Source of the DNA: Erodium maritimum
Taxonomy: Eukaryota; Streptophyta; Magnoliopsida; Geraniales; Geraniaceae
Assembly: GCA_963921825.1 (NCBI GenBank)
Contig: OY997593.1
Location: 54,296,039 to 54,360,038 of the forward strand
Length of the DNA stretch: 64,000 nt
Reading direction: 5' to 3'
Within the stretch, counting starts at the first letter, position 1; each line of letters starts with the position of its first letter. The notes beneath the pieces were generated by a model. It was not told where the DNA came from. It worked only from the letters and a program-made list of their open reading frames with translations, and searched no databases. Shown in pieces: positions 33,241 to 44,455 of this stretch. The position numbers and the translations under genes were made by a program.

Positions 33241-34146
33241 TTTTTTTTGAAACGAGAACATAGAAATTTTATTACTCATGATAATAAATCATAAATAGAA
33301 ATTGCGTCTCAGACCCTGGGTTCCAGTATATGTCCGAAGCCCCCGTAAGGATTTTGGCGAAGTTGACCTGTAATGGTGATCGCTTTTGAATAGCTGACCT
33401 TGAATAAACAAAGAGAAGCACACGAACGAAATAAGAAACTATAAAATCTGCGATCCCAGTTGTTCTGAGCCCTGTGCCATTGAGACGTTCTGGTATCGTC
33501 AATTCGTCGTCTTGAATCGCCCGGATCTTTAAAAATAGTGTGGAGGACGAGATATGCGCCCGGTGCTCCGGATGTGACTTCAACGACACTTCACGTAAAA
33601 GCATGTTAATCATCATTGATTCGACTCGCAAAGGTTTGTTCGGGGTCGAGATTCCCGACTTTGGGTGTCGTGGAAGCAGGCCCCAACCTATTGTCCCTCC
33701 TTCTGGATCCCAAATCCATCGAGGGAGCGAATCCATGTTGGCTAGGGTTTTCCCCTTTGATGGATACGCCCGGATCTGGCCGGCGAGAGATGGCCATGGG
33801 GCGGGAGGCCGCTGCGGAGGGAGGACGGAGAATGGAGCACGGATCCCGGTAGACGGCGACAAGAGAGCCACGGTGGCTACTGGCACGGGCTCGGGAGAAG
33901 TGTGTGGCACGAAGGGAGTGTAGTTGGCTGGCGGGAATGGTGCGAGATTGTGGTACACGTCAACCGAGAGGGTGATCGTCGACGGCGAGAGTTCAACCCT
34001 AAAAAAGATACGAATAAACCTCAAAAAGATAATAAGAGACCCCAAAAAAGAAAAAAAAAAGCGCATTGTGTTGTGAGCGTAGGGGAGAGAACCATGGCAC
34101 CATGGCCAAAACCTCAAAGAGAAGGGAGAGAAAGAGGAGGTTGCGT
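33241..34146 (-). mobile_element. 906-bp retroelement or retrocopy with A-tail
   Basis: Minus-strand insertion ending in a run of A (T run at 33241-33248) after TAATAAAATTTCTATGTTCTC, an L1-type 3' end, and flanked by an 11-bp near-perfect duplication. The 5' part is pyrimidine-rich. It contains one long ORF and nothing recognisable as ORF2. It could be another ORF1-type element, a SINE-like unit or a processed transcript copy. Confidence 0.62.
33272..34117 (-). CDS. Hypothetical protein, 281 aa, inside a 906-bp retroelement
   Basis: Uninterrupted frame covering most of the retroelement. The N-terminus is hydrophobic and aromatic (RFFFSFLGSLIIFLRFIRIF), followed by a Pro-rich stretch (about residues 60-115), then MDSLPRWIWDPEGGTIGWG and a C-terminal part with EVSLKSHPEHRAHISSS and IPERLNGTGLRTTG. 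I do not recognise it. The element is intronless, and other frames are also partly open because of local GC-rich composition, so the ORF may be incidental. The ATG shown is simply the first in frame; the second ATG (residue 18) or the one before DSLPRW are alternatives. Confidence 0.35.
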   Translation of the reverse strand: MRFWPWCHGSLPYAHNTMRFFFSFLGSLIIFLRFIRIFFRVELSPSTITLSVDVYHNLAPFPPANYTPFVPHTSPEPVPVATVALLSPSTGIRAPFSVLPPQRPPAPWPSLAGQIRAYPSKGKTLANMDSLPRWIWDPEGGTIGWGLLPRHPKSGISTPNKPLRVESMMINMLLREVSLKSHPEHRAHISSSTLFLKIRAIQDDELTIPERLNGTGLRTTGIADFIVSYFVRVLLFVYSRSAIQKRSPLQVNFAKILTGASDIYWNPGSETQFLFMIYYHE

Positions 34147-34157
34147 GATCGTGGACT
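34147..34157. repeat. 11-bp target-site duplication, right
   Basis: GATCGTGGACT, one mismatch from 33230-33240. Confidence 0.7.
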
Positions 34158-34487
34158 TAAACATACTTCAAAATAAGATAATTTTCCTAATTACCCCCTC
34201 AGTACTTCAACCACTATTTTGTTTCATCTGAATGACCACGTTACATCTTGTGTGATCAGATGAAGACGACGAAATCACAGAAGTGATGATGATTTAGTGG
34301 GTGAATAAAGGCGCGGTTCAAATGAATAAAATTTCAAATAGTCGAAATCGCCAGATGCACCCAACATGTTTTTTATCGGACGATTTGGTCGACCTCACTG
34401 CAAATTACCATACGCTTTGGATGCTCCGGTAATAAACTGCAAGAGTCTCTAGATAATACGTGCGAATCTTCATCCTTGCTCACATGA

Positions 34488-34796
34488 CCCGGTTTGGATG
34501 GGATTTATGATTATGAATCATGTGTCCTTGTCATCAAGATGTTTAGGTTTTGCTTTGAAAATGGTCCAAAAACTGATATCATACTCAAGGATGGATGGCC
34601 CATTGGCTTTCACGTTGTGGGGGCATGAGCATCCAACTATTGAACATCAATACCGAGCTGTATCTCATCAATCCGCACCACCCTCAATCATTATGATTTA
34701 CATTCCAACCATGGAATTGGACTATCCATGCCTTTTAATGTCACCATTATCATCACACCAAATCCATCCTACTAACTTCAATTTCAATCCAAGGGG
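34488..34796. mobile_element. Possible MITE
   Basis: Left end CCCGGTTTGGATGGGATTTA and reversed right end CCCCTTGGATTGAAATTGAA are imperfect inverted repeats about 309 bp apart, resembling small hAT- or Mutator-like MITEs. No clear target-site duplication. Confidence 0.35.
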
Positions 34797-35459
34797 TAAA
34801 GCCATCGGAAGTTTATTAAGAGTTAAGTTAAATTCTAACTTTTAACCCGGTTGAATGAATCTGTTTCGTGGGGAGCTTCTCTTATTGATCTTTTATTTTT
34901 ATAATAAAACATTCATTTACTGTAAGTTCTAAAAATCATGTATTTCAAATATAAATGAAAAGGCAGCCAATGCAATCAACTCCAAAGATGGCCCAACAGT
35001 TAGTATTTAGACTGATTACTATTTTCAGGACTAATAAATATGGTGCTACTATTCCTTATTTAATTGTTTTGTATTCTTCAATAAAGGGTTATTTATTTAT
35101 TCCTTCTTTTTTGTGGATGACAGAAAATATTAATAGTGATCAGTGAGTTGGGCGGAAGCAATAAGAGAATCACCTAACAAAAGCTAAGTATTTAAATAAT
35201 TCTGTAAAGAAAGTCGGCAAAGCTGGCCTTCCAATTGCCTTTGTACATATGTAATGTGACCATTTCATGACTCAAATTCAAATATGAAAAATCTACAAAT
35301 GGACAAAGCTTCGAGAAGTCACTAAGGCCGACATATTGGAAAGAGTAATTATGCATATAAGAGGCTTTGGGAGCCGTAATAATTTATAACTATTAATCTT
35401 ATAACTTGTTATTTATTTTTTCAACTTATTGCAAGCGTAGAAGTAAATGACTAAAATCA
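34797..35459. other. Intergenic, AT-rich
   Basis: No gene or repeat recognised. Confidence 0.4.
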
Positions 35460-36019
35460 AATAAAGAGGCTCGTGTCGTTTATGTGGTCACAAGCTCGGT
35501 GCAGTCCAATCCCTTGCAGACCAAACCCGGTGTTGGGATAAGACCCGTCGAAGGAGAAAACCGAAACCACTCGCTCTGAGTTCTTCCTCCCTGCTACCCT
35601 CTCCCCCCGTAACGTCGATGTTCTCGGGCATCTCGTCCGGTTTGGTGCCCTTCTCCATGGGGGTACTCTCTCCTTCGCCTGCTTCGAAGCCGAGATAAGG
35701 ACGACCAACGAGGCAGACCAACGTTGCTTCGTCTCCAAGCAATCCATGACCGCCTCCTCATGCGTCGCACCTTGCCTTAACGTTGCCTCCACTCAACCCT
35801 AGCCTGACGGGCCCTCCACCACACCAGGCCCTCGTTCTGTCTCCAGTCGTTCCTGACGGCGCGAATCCTGGGGTTGTAGTCCCTGTTCTCCAAAAGGGCT
35901 CACCACCTTCGTCTCCTCTTTGCGCCTCTGTGGTTGTCCCCCTGCAACGGGATCCGGAGAAATGAAAGGCGCCAATGGATGACCTTCTTCTGATGGCGAT
36001 GGAAGCACTAGGGTTGGGC

Positions 36020-36024
36020 CGTTA
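36020..36024. repeat. LTR target-site duplication CGTTA, left
   Basis: CGTTA before TGTCACGCCC; the exact partner is at 38997-39001. Confidence 0.9.
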
Positions 36025-38996
36025 TGTCACGCCCCAAATCTGATTTTGACCGGACTCGAGACGTGAACTTAGTAAAATAAATAATTTAAGTAAAACAATT
36101 AAAATAAGCATTAAACGAAACTCTGAAAATAATAATCTGTAATTCGGAAACCGAGTAAAAGCAGTAATTAGTCCAAAATATACAGTACGTCGCTAGACCT
36201 ACTAGACAAGACCTCGCCAGCTCCCAAGCTCAGTTGTGTCTTGCTAGCACAAATCCCGCTTAACACCTGAAACACAACAAAGTAAGGGGATGAGCTTACG
36301 CTAAGTAGGAAAATTAGTTAAGGTAATGAACATCGGCTCACCACCACGAGTAACCGTCCAATTAGGGCATACTAGTACATCATAACTAACTGTCAAACCG
36401 GGGTTCACAGCCAAACTTACAATACACTCAAACGACCGCGTTCACACAATAAAACATTTACCAAACGGCACACGTATCACACACACAAAAGCAACCAACA
36501 CACATCACGTACCGTAGTTCTCGAACTGCATCATACCATACCAGAAAGTCATCGTATCATCTCGGATAGCCCCTCGGTCCAGAGGAGACACATGCTCGGG
36601 CGACCGGAAACGTTCCCTAAGAACGCATCTCATCGGAGGGCCCGGAAATGTTCCCAAAGGACCATAGATCATCGGGGTGGAACACAACCCGTAGGCTCAA
36701 TCACGACCCGTAGGTCCCATACTACCCGTAGTCGCAACATGACCCTCAGGCCCAATCACAAATTCTAGTACAACCATTTCCAACGTCTCCGGCTAACACA
36801 GCCCATTCCATTTATGTCGTACCGGATCACGAAGCCTCAGTCCCGACACCTTCCCGTCACGTAGAATCGGGGTAACATCCCAGACCGGAAATCCCTCAAT
36901 CGGACATCTTCATGTCACGTAGAATCAGGGCCTCACACAGACTTGACCGGCACATACTTCGGTCGTACACCTCCCCGTCACGGAGAATCGGAGTATCCAA
37001 TACGCCATCCTTGGCCTCGGTACACTACACCGGAACTATCCCTCAGTGTAAGTACCAATCCAGTTACGTCTTTTCTTAGAACACACAAAAAGGATATAAC
37101 ACGCAGCACGAAGCCAAGATCGATCTCGGTATACCAACCGGACTACCTCAACATAACACACAGCCGGTCTATCACTCACCTGGTCATATCACAAACAAGG
37201 GTTCACATTACAACAAACATGGCACACTTTCCCACAAAGAGTCACAATCATGCAACACCGAGTATAATCTTATTTAGACTCTCACACAACGGTTAAACAC
37301 ACATCATGCATCACAATCAGCACACAGTCCTAAGGCTCGACATGGTCATTCTACCAGCACGACAATTTCCCAAGTAATGAAAGCGGCTAACGCTATTGAG
37401 TCACATCCTACATGTTACTAAGACTCGTCCGGTTATTTTATAATATAAACGTTCGTTTTAGTTTCATTATTACCTAGCATGCATACTAGTAACTTTCTGT
37501 AATTAAACCGGTATTCGCTACTTTCCCTACCTCAACCGAAGAACAACAGCTACGTCTCCTAGCTGTTGACGTCCTGGCTCGCTACCTCCGGTCTTCTCTT
37601 CGATCGAAGCCAGACTCTAAATTAACATGGAAAGCGATAATCAAAAACTGTTCCAAAGTTGAATTAAAAGTTACGACGAGTTCGAGTTAATTTCAACAGT
37701 TGTCTTTTAAACTCGAGCGGGCTAAAAGCGGGGTTATACGACGAATCGGGTTCGAGTACTCGAGTCCCGAGCACAGAACCCGGTGCACGTTTCCCGAGGC
37801 ACTGTTCCCAATGCACGGATCCCGAGGAATGGGTTTCGAGGCATGGTTTTCGAGGTGCGGTCCCCCGAGGCACGAATCCCGAAGTCCGATTCAGCGTTCC
37901 AGCTTTTGTCCCGTTCTAAGTCCGATTTAAACGTCCACTTTATTCGTTCCACGTCTCCAAAAATCGTTAAACAGTCCCACAAGTTCTCGGATTTGTTCAT
38001 CAGTCCCAAAATTTCCTTTTTAATTAAACCCGTTATTTTTATTTTTTTTACTCTTTTATTCAAATCTCTTTTTAATTTCTGAAATTATTTTGTTTACTTG
38101 CTTCAGTTTCGATTTGAATCAGAGAGTTCGAGAAAAGAACAGAAGAAGAAAAAAAAAGGTTTATGGTTCGAGTTCCGACCACCGGCGGCGATGTTGCCGG
38201 TCGAGATCAACACCGGAGTTGCGAACTCACCGTAGGGGAAAAAGGGACGGCGGCGGGGATGTGGGTGTAGTGTTGAGAGCGGCGGAGCACGGCGAAGGTT
38301 GTCGCCTCAGATCCGAACGAGACCAGCGAGGATCTCGGCGAATCATGGCGGTCTTGGTTCTGCAGAACTCTCCGGTGGCGGGGCGACGTTGACGCGTCTC
38401 CTTCGCCGGCGAGCCCGACGACGGACGGCGGGTTTGGTGAACCCCCGGGGCGTTGCCCTTCAGCACCCTCTGGCGACGTTCCCTTTTGACACCTCCACGG
38501 GAGACAGATGGTGCACGGAAAGGAGGGAAGGTAGTGAGAGAGAGAGAAAGAGATCTGGTGTGAGAAGGGAGAGAGAGGCGAGGTGCGGAGAGAAAGACGA
38601 GGGAGATGGGGCGGCCGTGCGAACGAAGAAGGAGGGAGAGAAAGTCGGGAAGTGAGGGAGAGAGGCGACGAATGGGGTCAAACCCTAAATTTCCACCTTT
38701 TAACCCCGAGCCTCAACTGGGCCTGGGCTTCCACGAGCCTGGATCAGCTTCTGCATGTTTGGGCCGCACGGCCCAAGCGAGATGGGGAGGCCAGTTCGGG
38801 GCGGGCCGGCTCGGGCCGGGTCTCCTGGTCGGGTCTGGTCCGCTCGACCCGGTTCTCTTCTTCTTCTTTTTTTATTTTTTTTCTCTTTTCTTTCTTTTTT
38901 TTGCAATTCTTCCAAAAATTAAATCGATTTTTGACCTCGACGCTCCAATCGATAAACTTTAAATCTTAACCCTTTTTAACCGGAGCGGTCTTTACA
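36025..38996 (-). mobile_element. Solo LTR, 2972 bp
   Basis: Complete LTR from TGTCACGCCC to GCGGTCTTTACA with an exact CGTTA duplication, minus orientation. It carries a GAGC-TTAC-GCT block near 36292, an acceptor-like TTTCAG (element strand), CCGG-rich repeat motifs at 36530-37060 and a GC-rich zone at 38100-38860. The latter probably corresponds to the transcribed leader part and produces several incidental ORFs. Confidence 0.92.
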
Positions 38997-39001
38997 CGTT
39001 A
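38997..39001. repeat. LTR target-site duplication CGTTA, right
   Basis: CGTTA directly after the LTR end. Confidence 0.9.
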
Positions 39002-39255
39002 TCTCCACAATCGAGATCGGATCCCCCACATCCCCGCTTGTCTTACGATCCCGGCGGGGATGTGTCGGGGCCGGTCGTCGACCCTAGGTCTTGATGAGCC
39101 TTACTCGACCCATGTTGCTTTGGGTCCAGAGCTCCATGCCTCTCTAGCGGCTCTCCAGGATGGGCTGCCTTCTTGTTCGATCGAGGATGAGGAGAAAGTC
39201 GGGGTCGTCGTGTCGTTCTCTCCGGCCATCTCCACGGCCATTATCAGGCAGTAAT

Positions 39256-39762
39256 GGGGTATGGTGGCAAAGCTCTAGTCAAGAGTGTCAAATACTTAAA
39301 GGGTCTTGGACTATAATCTGAAATCTAAGGCCTTTGACCTTGAATGATCGATTATATGTTACGATCAATTAAATTAAATAGAAATCATATATCTCCTCGT
39401 TTCAAATATCAAATAAGAACAATATTATCCTTTAAATGGGTTATATACTGTCCAATAAGCCAACCACAAGATCTAAAACAATGAAGTTGATATATGCAAA
39501 TTACCAACCAAAATTCAGCCGAAATAAAAAAGGAAAAATAGCTATTGGGGACAGTGGTTGATAGGTGCTTAAGAAAAGAGACAAAATGATATTAAATCAT
39601 CTACCAAAACTGCTTTTAGTCCCCACAACAACATCTTGCATTGCAACAACAGCAACCACAATAATCAACAACAACATCTCTCTCCCATCTCATCCTTATC
39701 ACCTCTTCCTCCTCCTCTGTCTCACTTCCCCTTCTCAGAAACAACAAGAGACAGAGCCAAGA
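39256..39762 (+). promoter_or_regulatory. Upstream region and 5' UTR of the WLIM1-like gene
   Basis: AT-rich to about 39600, then a CT-rich and CAA-rich stretch (39615-39762) typical of a plant 5' UTR. I could not fix a TATA box. Confidence 0.5.
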
Positions 39763-40838
39763 ATGGCATTTGCTGGAACGACCCAGAAGTGCATGGCCTG
39801 CGACAAGACTGTCTACCTTGTTGACAAGCTCACTGCTGACAACCGGATCTTCCACAAGGCCTGTTTCCGATGCCACCACTGCAAAGGCACTCTCAAGGTA
39901 CTCTTTTTCTCTCTGGTTGTGAATGGAGATTAATAATATAGATCTGCCCATTTAGTTGAAGGGTTTTGTTGCTTTACATGAATGATCATCATTCTCATTG
40001 ACTTGGTAGAGGAAAGACTCGATCCGTATTGTTACAAGTTGATTGATGTTTAGATCTCCTTGAACCCTGCAGCTAGGTAACTACAATTCCTTTGAGGGAG
40101 TGCTCTACTGCAGGCCTCACTTTGATCAGCTCTTCAAGAGAACCGGTAGTCTGGACAAAAGCTTTGAAGGTAATGAAACGACTTGTTAATCATGTCCCTT
40201 TTGAGGCCTAAGCTCAGCTGATTCATTTTCTTGCTTACAACTTCTGTTTCAGGAACACCCAAAATTGTCAAACCAGAGAAGCCTCTTGATTCAGAGGTAA
40301 TTCCCCTGAACCCTATGCCCATTGTATCATACACAACATATCTAAACTATATGACTGAATTTAACAGAAACCGGCGGCAGCTAAGGCCTCGAGCATGTTT
40401 GGAGGAACAAGAGATAAATGTTTTGGCTGTAAAAAGACTGCATACCCAACTGAGAAGGTAAGATTTGGATCAATTGTTTGACATTTGGAAGCATACGAGA
40501 TTAGAATATAACTATAATTAGGCTTCAACTAAAATCAACTATCAGCTTGAATTTTTAGTTGAGTTATTCTTCTAATAGCATATATAAGATACTGATGAAG
40601 AAGATGGATTATATGTGAAAAGGTGACGGTGAACGGAACTCCATACCACAAGAGCTGCTTCAAGTGCAGCCATGGAGGGTGCACCATCAGCCCGTCCAAC
40701 TACATTGCGCACGAGGGGAGGCTGTATTGCAAGCACCATCACACGCAGCTCATAAAGGAGAAGGGTAACCTTAGCCAGCTCGAAGGCGACCATGACAAAG
40801 AAGGTGTCCAAGCCAGAGAAGTTCCTGCCGAGTCTTGA
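39763..40838 (+). CDS. WLIM1: WLIM1-like two-LIM-domain actin-binding protein, 193 aa
   Basis: Intact five-exon gene: coding exons 39763-39897, 40073-40169, 40253-40296, 40368-40457 and 40623-40838, all with GT…AG introns and matching phases. The joined protein is 193 residues, the usual length for plant two-LIM proteins. LIM1 zinc ligands are C10, C13, H31, C34, C37, C40, C58 and H61; LIM2 ligands are C110, C113, H131, C134, C137, C142, C158 and H161. The start MAFAGTTQKCMACDKTV and the second-domain phrase HKSCFKCSHGGCTISPSN are hallmarks of the WLIM1 group rather than WLIM2. Family members bundle actin filaments in the cytoplasm and are also found in nuclei. No disruption seen. Confidence 0.96.
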
Positions 40839-41186
40839 TCATACTCATGACCTTTTTTTGTAATGTTTTCATGTTAGTGTGTGAGACTTGATGTTTTCTT
40901 CTGTTTGGTTTTGTGCACCTGCGGATGCTCAATTTACATATGCCCATTTCTATATGATAAAAAGAGTTTTGTATGTGTTTTCATGACATATGAAGTCCAT
41001 GCTCACTGTTGTTTTCCCATAAAACTGTTGGAAATGGAAGGTCCATTGCTTGGAGCCCATGTAAGGAGCTGTAGTTGTGATTTGTGAGAGGTGAATGATC
41101 GATTAAACATCACATGTTTACATTGGAATAAAACATTCGATATATCGCATTTAAATCAATAGTAAAAATTGTATATATCACTTACT
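40839..41186 (+). other. 3' flank of the WLIM1-like gene
   Basis: T-rich sequence with TTTTTTTGTAATG just after the stop and AATAAAA at 41128, likely including the 3' UTR. Confidence 0.5.
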
Positions 41187-41650
41187 TGTAACGAAAGACA
41201 ATTATTAATTTAAGCTCCGAAATTACAAAGTAAAGGTTTTTGCTTATAACCACTTGAAACAGCTATGAAAAATAACAAAAATTCTTCTATTTTTAGGAGA
41301 CAAAGAGAGGCTAGAGAGAAAATGATGCCACTTGAGTTAATCCTAATTTCTCTCTTATATACTGATAAATAGTGAGTCCAAGACTCAATTGAGCCTGAAA
41401 CTTGATTGAGCCTAAAGAAAAAACTAGCAATCTTTTACTAGATCTAGAATTTATCAAAAAAATTAATATTGGTTATATTTTTGTGTTAGCGGAAAATATA
41501 ACAAATATATCATCTAGATTATTTCAACAAATTACCTCATAATAAATCAAATTATTTCAAACATCAAGCGTCACTTGTAAGTGTGTGGCCACATAGGTTC
41601 AACGCTAGTAATTACTCTCATTAATCACTAATCAAGGTTGGCGTCTAACA
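41187..41650 (-). mobile_element. Candidate short LTR (copia-like or small non-autonomous)
   Basis: On the minus strand it runs TGTTAGACGCC … TTTCGTTACA (464 bp), with a TATA-like CAGTATATAAGAG inside (plus 41354-41366) and a purine-rich GAGGAGTGT just upstream of its start (plus 41651-41660). This looks like a 3' LTR preceded by a polypurine tract. No second LTR or pol was found. Confidence 0.4.
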
Positions 41651-42109
41651 ACACTCCTCAACGACTGGATAACGTGGATATACATATCCAATAAATATGA
41701 ACCTGGTTAAGGATAGTAAATTGTTTTCTTTCTATCGTTTCAATTTTGGATTATCCTAGGGTATGATTTGGTTGTCAAACGCCAACCAATATGTTTCATG
41801 TTGATCGTTAATGGTTGTCGAATGACTTTAAGAAACCTATTTCTTAAATCATTCTTCTGCCTCGACTAATGTTCTTTTCAACCATAAGATTCATAACAAC
41901 ATAGAGTTCAAACTCATTACCATGAGTTGATGAATTTCCTCTTGACTCACCACTGGTTATATAGGTACTCAATTATACCCAATGAACTTCCAACTACCAT
42001 TTTTACTCAATAAATGTCTGATAACAAAGCATAAAAGCATTCTACTAATCGCTATGGTGATCTCAGGTTAAAGGACATAAATAGTATACATTTGTTCCTT
42101 AAGAGAACT
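41651..42109 (-). other. Possible internal region of a small LTR element, non-coding
   Basis: No coding potential on either strand. It continues after the solo LTR at 44211-44442. If the 41187 LTR is real, this is its internal 3' part. Confidence 0.35.
42105..42109. repeat. LTR target-site duplication GAACT, left
   Basis: GAACT before TGTCACACCC; exact partner at 44206-44210. Confidence 0.9.
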
Positions 42110-44205
42110 TGTCACACCCCAAATCCGGTTTTGACCGGACTCAAGACGTGACCAGAATTAAAAGTAGAAAAACAATAAATAACTGACATAAATCTTTAAA
42201 ATAACAAGATAAACTTCCTCAAATCAACCTCAACAAAAGTTCAAAATCTCCAATGAGTCACAGCTCAACATAAAGAGTAAGATAAATGATGTTTAGTACA
42301 CACGACCAACATAACTCTAAAATAAACCCCAAGACGTCCAAAAGCTCTCGAGCCTCGAACTCACTAGACATTAGGTACGCCTGTAAAACAGTAAGAAACC
42401 AAAGGGGGTGAGTTACGCTCAGTAGGAAAAATCTTAACAACTCAACCCTTAGATCAATATTGTACTGCTTAAACAGATAACTCAAATAACGATATAATAC
42501 GATTAACAATGAAATATTAAATAAACAGGATAGAACAAGATAAACACCGTACTCTTAAAAGTAACAGTAACTTGAAAGGTTCCATAGAAATATTATAACG
42601 TATCATAACGATTAAAATGGGAGTAATTGATATCACGCCAACCACTTGCTTTCTCAAGCCTCCGATCCATGGATAGATTCTGGGATCACATCGGTTCCCA
42701 TAATTCCGATCCACCAGAGTATCCATATCATATCATATTTTCCCTCGGTCCAGAGGAGGCACATGCGTCGGGGCACCGGAAACAATCCCAAATGGGCGCT
42801 TATCATCGGGATTCTCGGAAATGCCTCCAAAGGACCATATGTCATAGGGAACCAAGGTAGTGCTCCCGTATGACGCATACACTTGGGTGAAACCACAGTA
42901 ACCATCTCTCAAGAAGTAATCCATCCAACTGCCCTGTAGGGTCCAATAACCAATGCCTTCAGGCTCCAATAATCAATCCTCATAATATCCAGTAACCAAT
43001 GCCCTCAGGCTCCAATACTCAACCAACATCCCGCAGGATCTGCCAACCACCACTGACCACAACACCACCGGATTACCCCCCCCCCCCCCCCTGATGTATT
43101 ACCGAACCGAACAACCAAACATTTCAAGAATAAGAATAAGGAAAATACACTATAATTCATCCATCAATAAACACTTCTCAAATCACACTTTCATCACAGC
43201 AAGGACATCCTAATAACACTCCACACTTACCGTATACTTACCTGTCACGAACCAACGGTACATCGATCTCCTGATTGTACCCCTTGGCACAACCAGTCAT
43301 ACTCGATCATCCGTTCAATCAAACAAGTAATTCAACATGTAATCACTCAATCAAGCAAGTAAACATTCAACCAAACAAACATAAAATTAAACTAGTTTCA
43401 TTAGACTCTTGATTATCCTAATAACTAGCAACCAAGCATGTGAACCTAGCACAGCAACTAATCCGAGGGCTCATCACGGCCTCTCTACCAGTAAATCAAT
43501 TCCCAAGTATTGAAAGCGAGTTACACTAGTTAGTCTCATCCTAAGCATGCATTCTAGACACATCCATTTATTAATAATTGAAGGACGATTATTCTAGTTG
43601 TTCGCATCCTATACCTTAAGGATGTGAAGGAGATGAAGCTAGCAAGCTTGGGAAGGAGAAATGGTGGAAAGATGAGCCAAAAATCTCCTCTTTGCTCTCT
43701 TTCTTCTTGCTCAAGCCAAGAGCTTCTCTCTTCTCTCCCTTTAGAAAATCTCAGCTGCAAAATGAGGGGAAATGCTGAATTTATGTCCAACAAATGCCTT
43801 TAATGACCTACAAGCTAAATGACCAAAAGCCCCTTGCTAGTTTTATCCTTTTAGAGCCTTTAGGGAGGGTCAAGAGGTCATTTCAACTCTTTTTCTTCTC
43901 ATCCAAGCCTCCAATGCCAAGTGGCATTGTGGGAGCCACTTTATTTTATTAGAATTCCAGCAGTCCAATTTTAATCGTGAAAGTCGATATAAAGTCCAAG
44001 TTTGACCAGAAATTGACCGTTACAAAATTACAGTCAAACTGAAGGAAATGACCCAACTAAGCTGACCGTGATGACGGCTAAGCTTTTTGGGGCCCAGAAA
44101 TATCCCGAATGACTTCCTGAGTCTTCGGTTGACTTTTCTGGCCAAAAGTCAAACTTGGTTAGAAATCGCCGACTCTACCGGGATCGACCGGGGGCGGTTC
44201 TTACA
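42110..44205 (-). mobile_element. Solo LTR, 2096 bp
   Basis: From TGTCACACCC to GGCGGTTCTTACA with an exact GAACT duplication. It is the shortest complete member of the LTR group and shares with the chromovirus LTR at 6118 the TGTAAGAACCGCC terminus (reversed) and the pair of complementary GTTGACTTTT/AAAAGTCAA phrases near the end. It contains a C tract at 43077-43091. Confidence 0.92.
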
Positions 44206-44210
44206 GAACT
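44206..44210. repeat. LTR target-site duplication GAACT, right
   Basis: GAACT directly after TTACA. Confidence 0.9.
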
Positions 44211-44442
44211 TCCACATTCAAAATATTTGCAATATCAACCACTTGGGAAATCTCACTTTTGGTCAGTTCAATGATCATATATGTTATATGCATCATTGTT
44301 GTGAATGTAAAATACATCTATTTTAGATGTTTTACCTCGCATGTCTAAGCTTTTCAGTCCCAAGTTCATGAATGCTTGTGTTGGATTTTTGGATTCTATG
44401 ACCTTAGAATTGAATCCATAGTCATGAGTATTGTGTTAATGA

Positions 44443-44455
44443 TGAACTCCTTAAA
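44443..44455. repeat. 13-bp target-site duplication, left
   Basis: TGAACTCCTTAAA; exact partner at 46265-46277. Confidence 0.9.

Larger units (their letters stand above)
35460..39255 (+). pseudogene. L1 ORF1 N-terminal fragment, split by a solo LTR
   Basis: Plus-strand remnant of a DUF4283-type L1 ORF1. 35460-36024 encodes Pro/Ser-rich segments (for example PPLNPSLTGPPPHQALVLSP) and ends MDDLLLMAMEALGLGRY. After the LTR it continues with HNRDRIPHIPA and then LHASLAALQDGLPSCSIEDE, with EKVGVVVSFSPA up to 39255. That acidic end matches the phrase in the ORF1 at 5310-5360. The rest of ORF1 is missing. Removing the LTR and one CGTTA rejoins the pieces. Confidence 0.6.

Noticed and set aside
37730..37770. 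GGTTCGAGT-like boxes suggesting tRNA genes
   Set aside because: No A box or cloverleaf could be formed around them, and they lie in LTR sequence.
38090..38969. Several ORFs of 100-128 codons
   Set aside because: Same GC-rich LTR zone as at 31440; low-complexity Arg/Gly/Glu composition and no motif.
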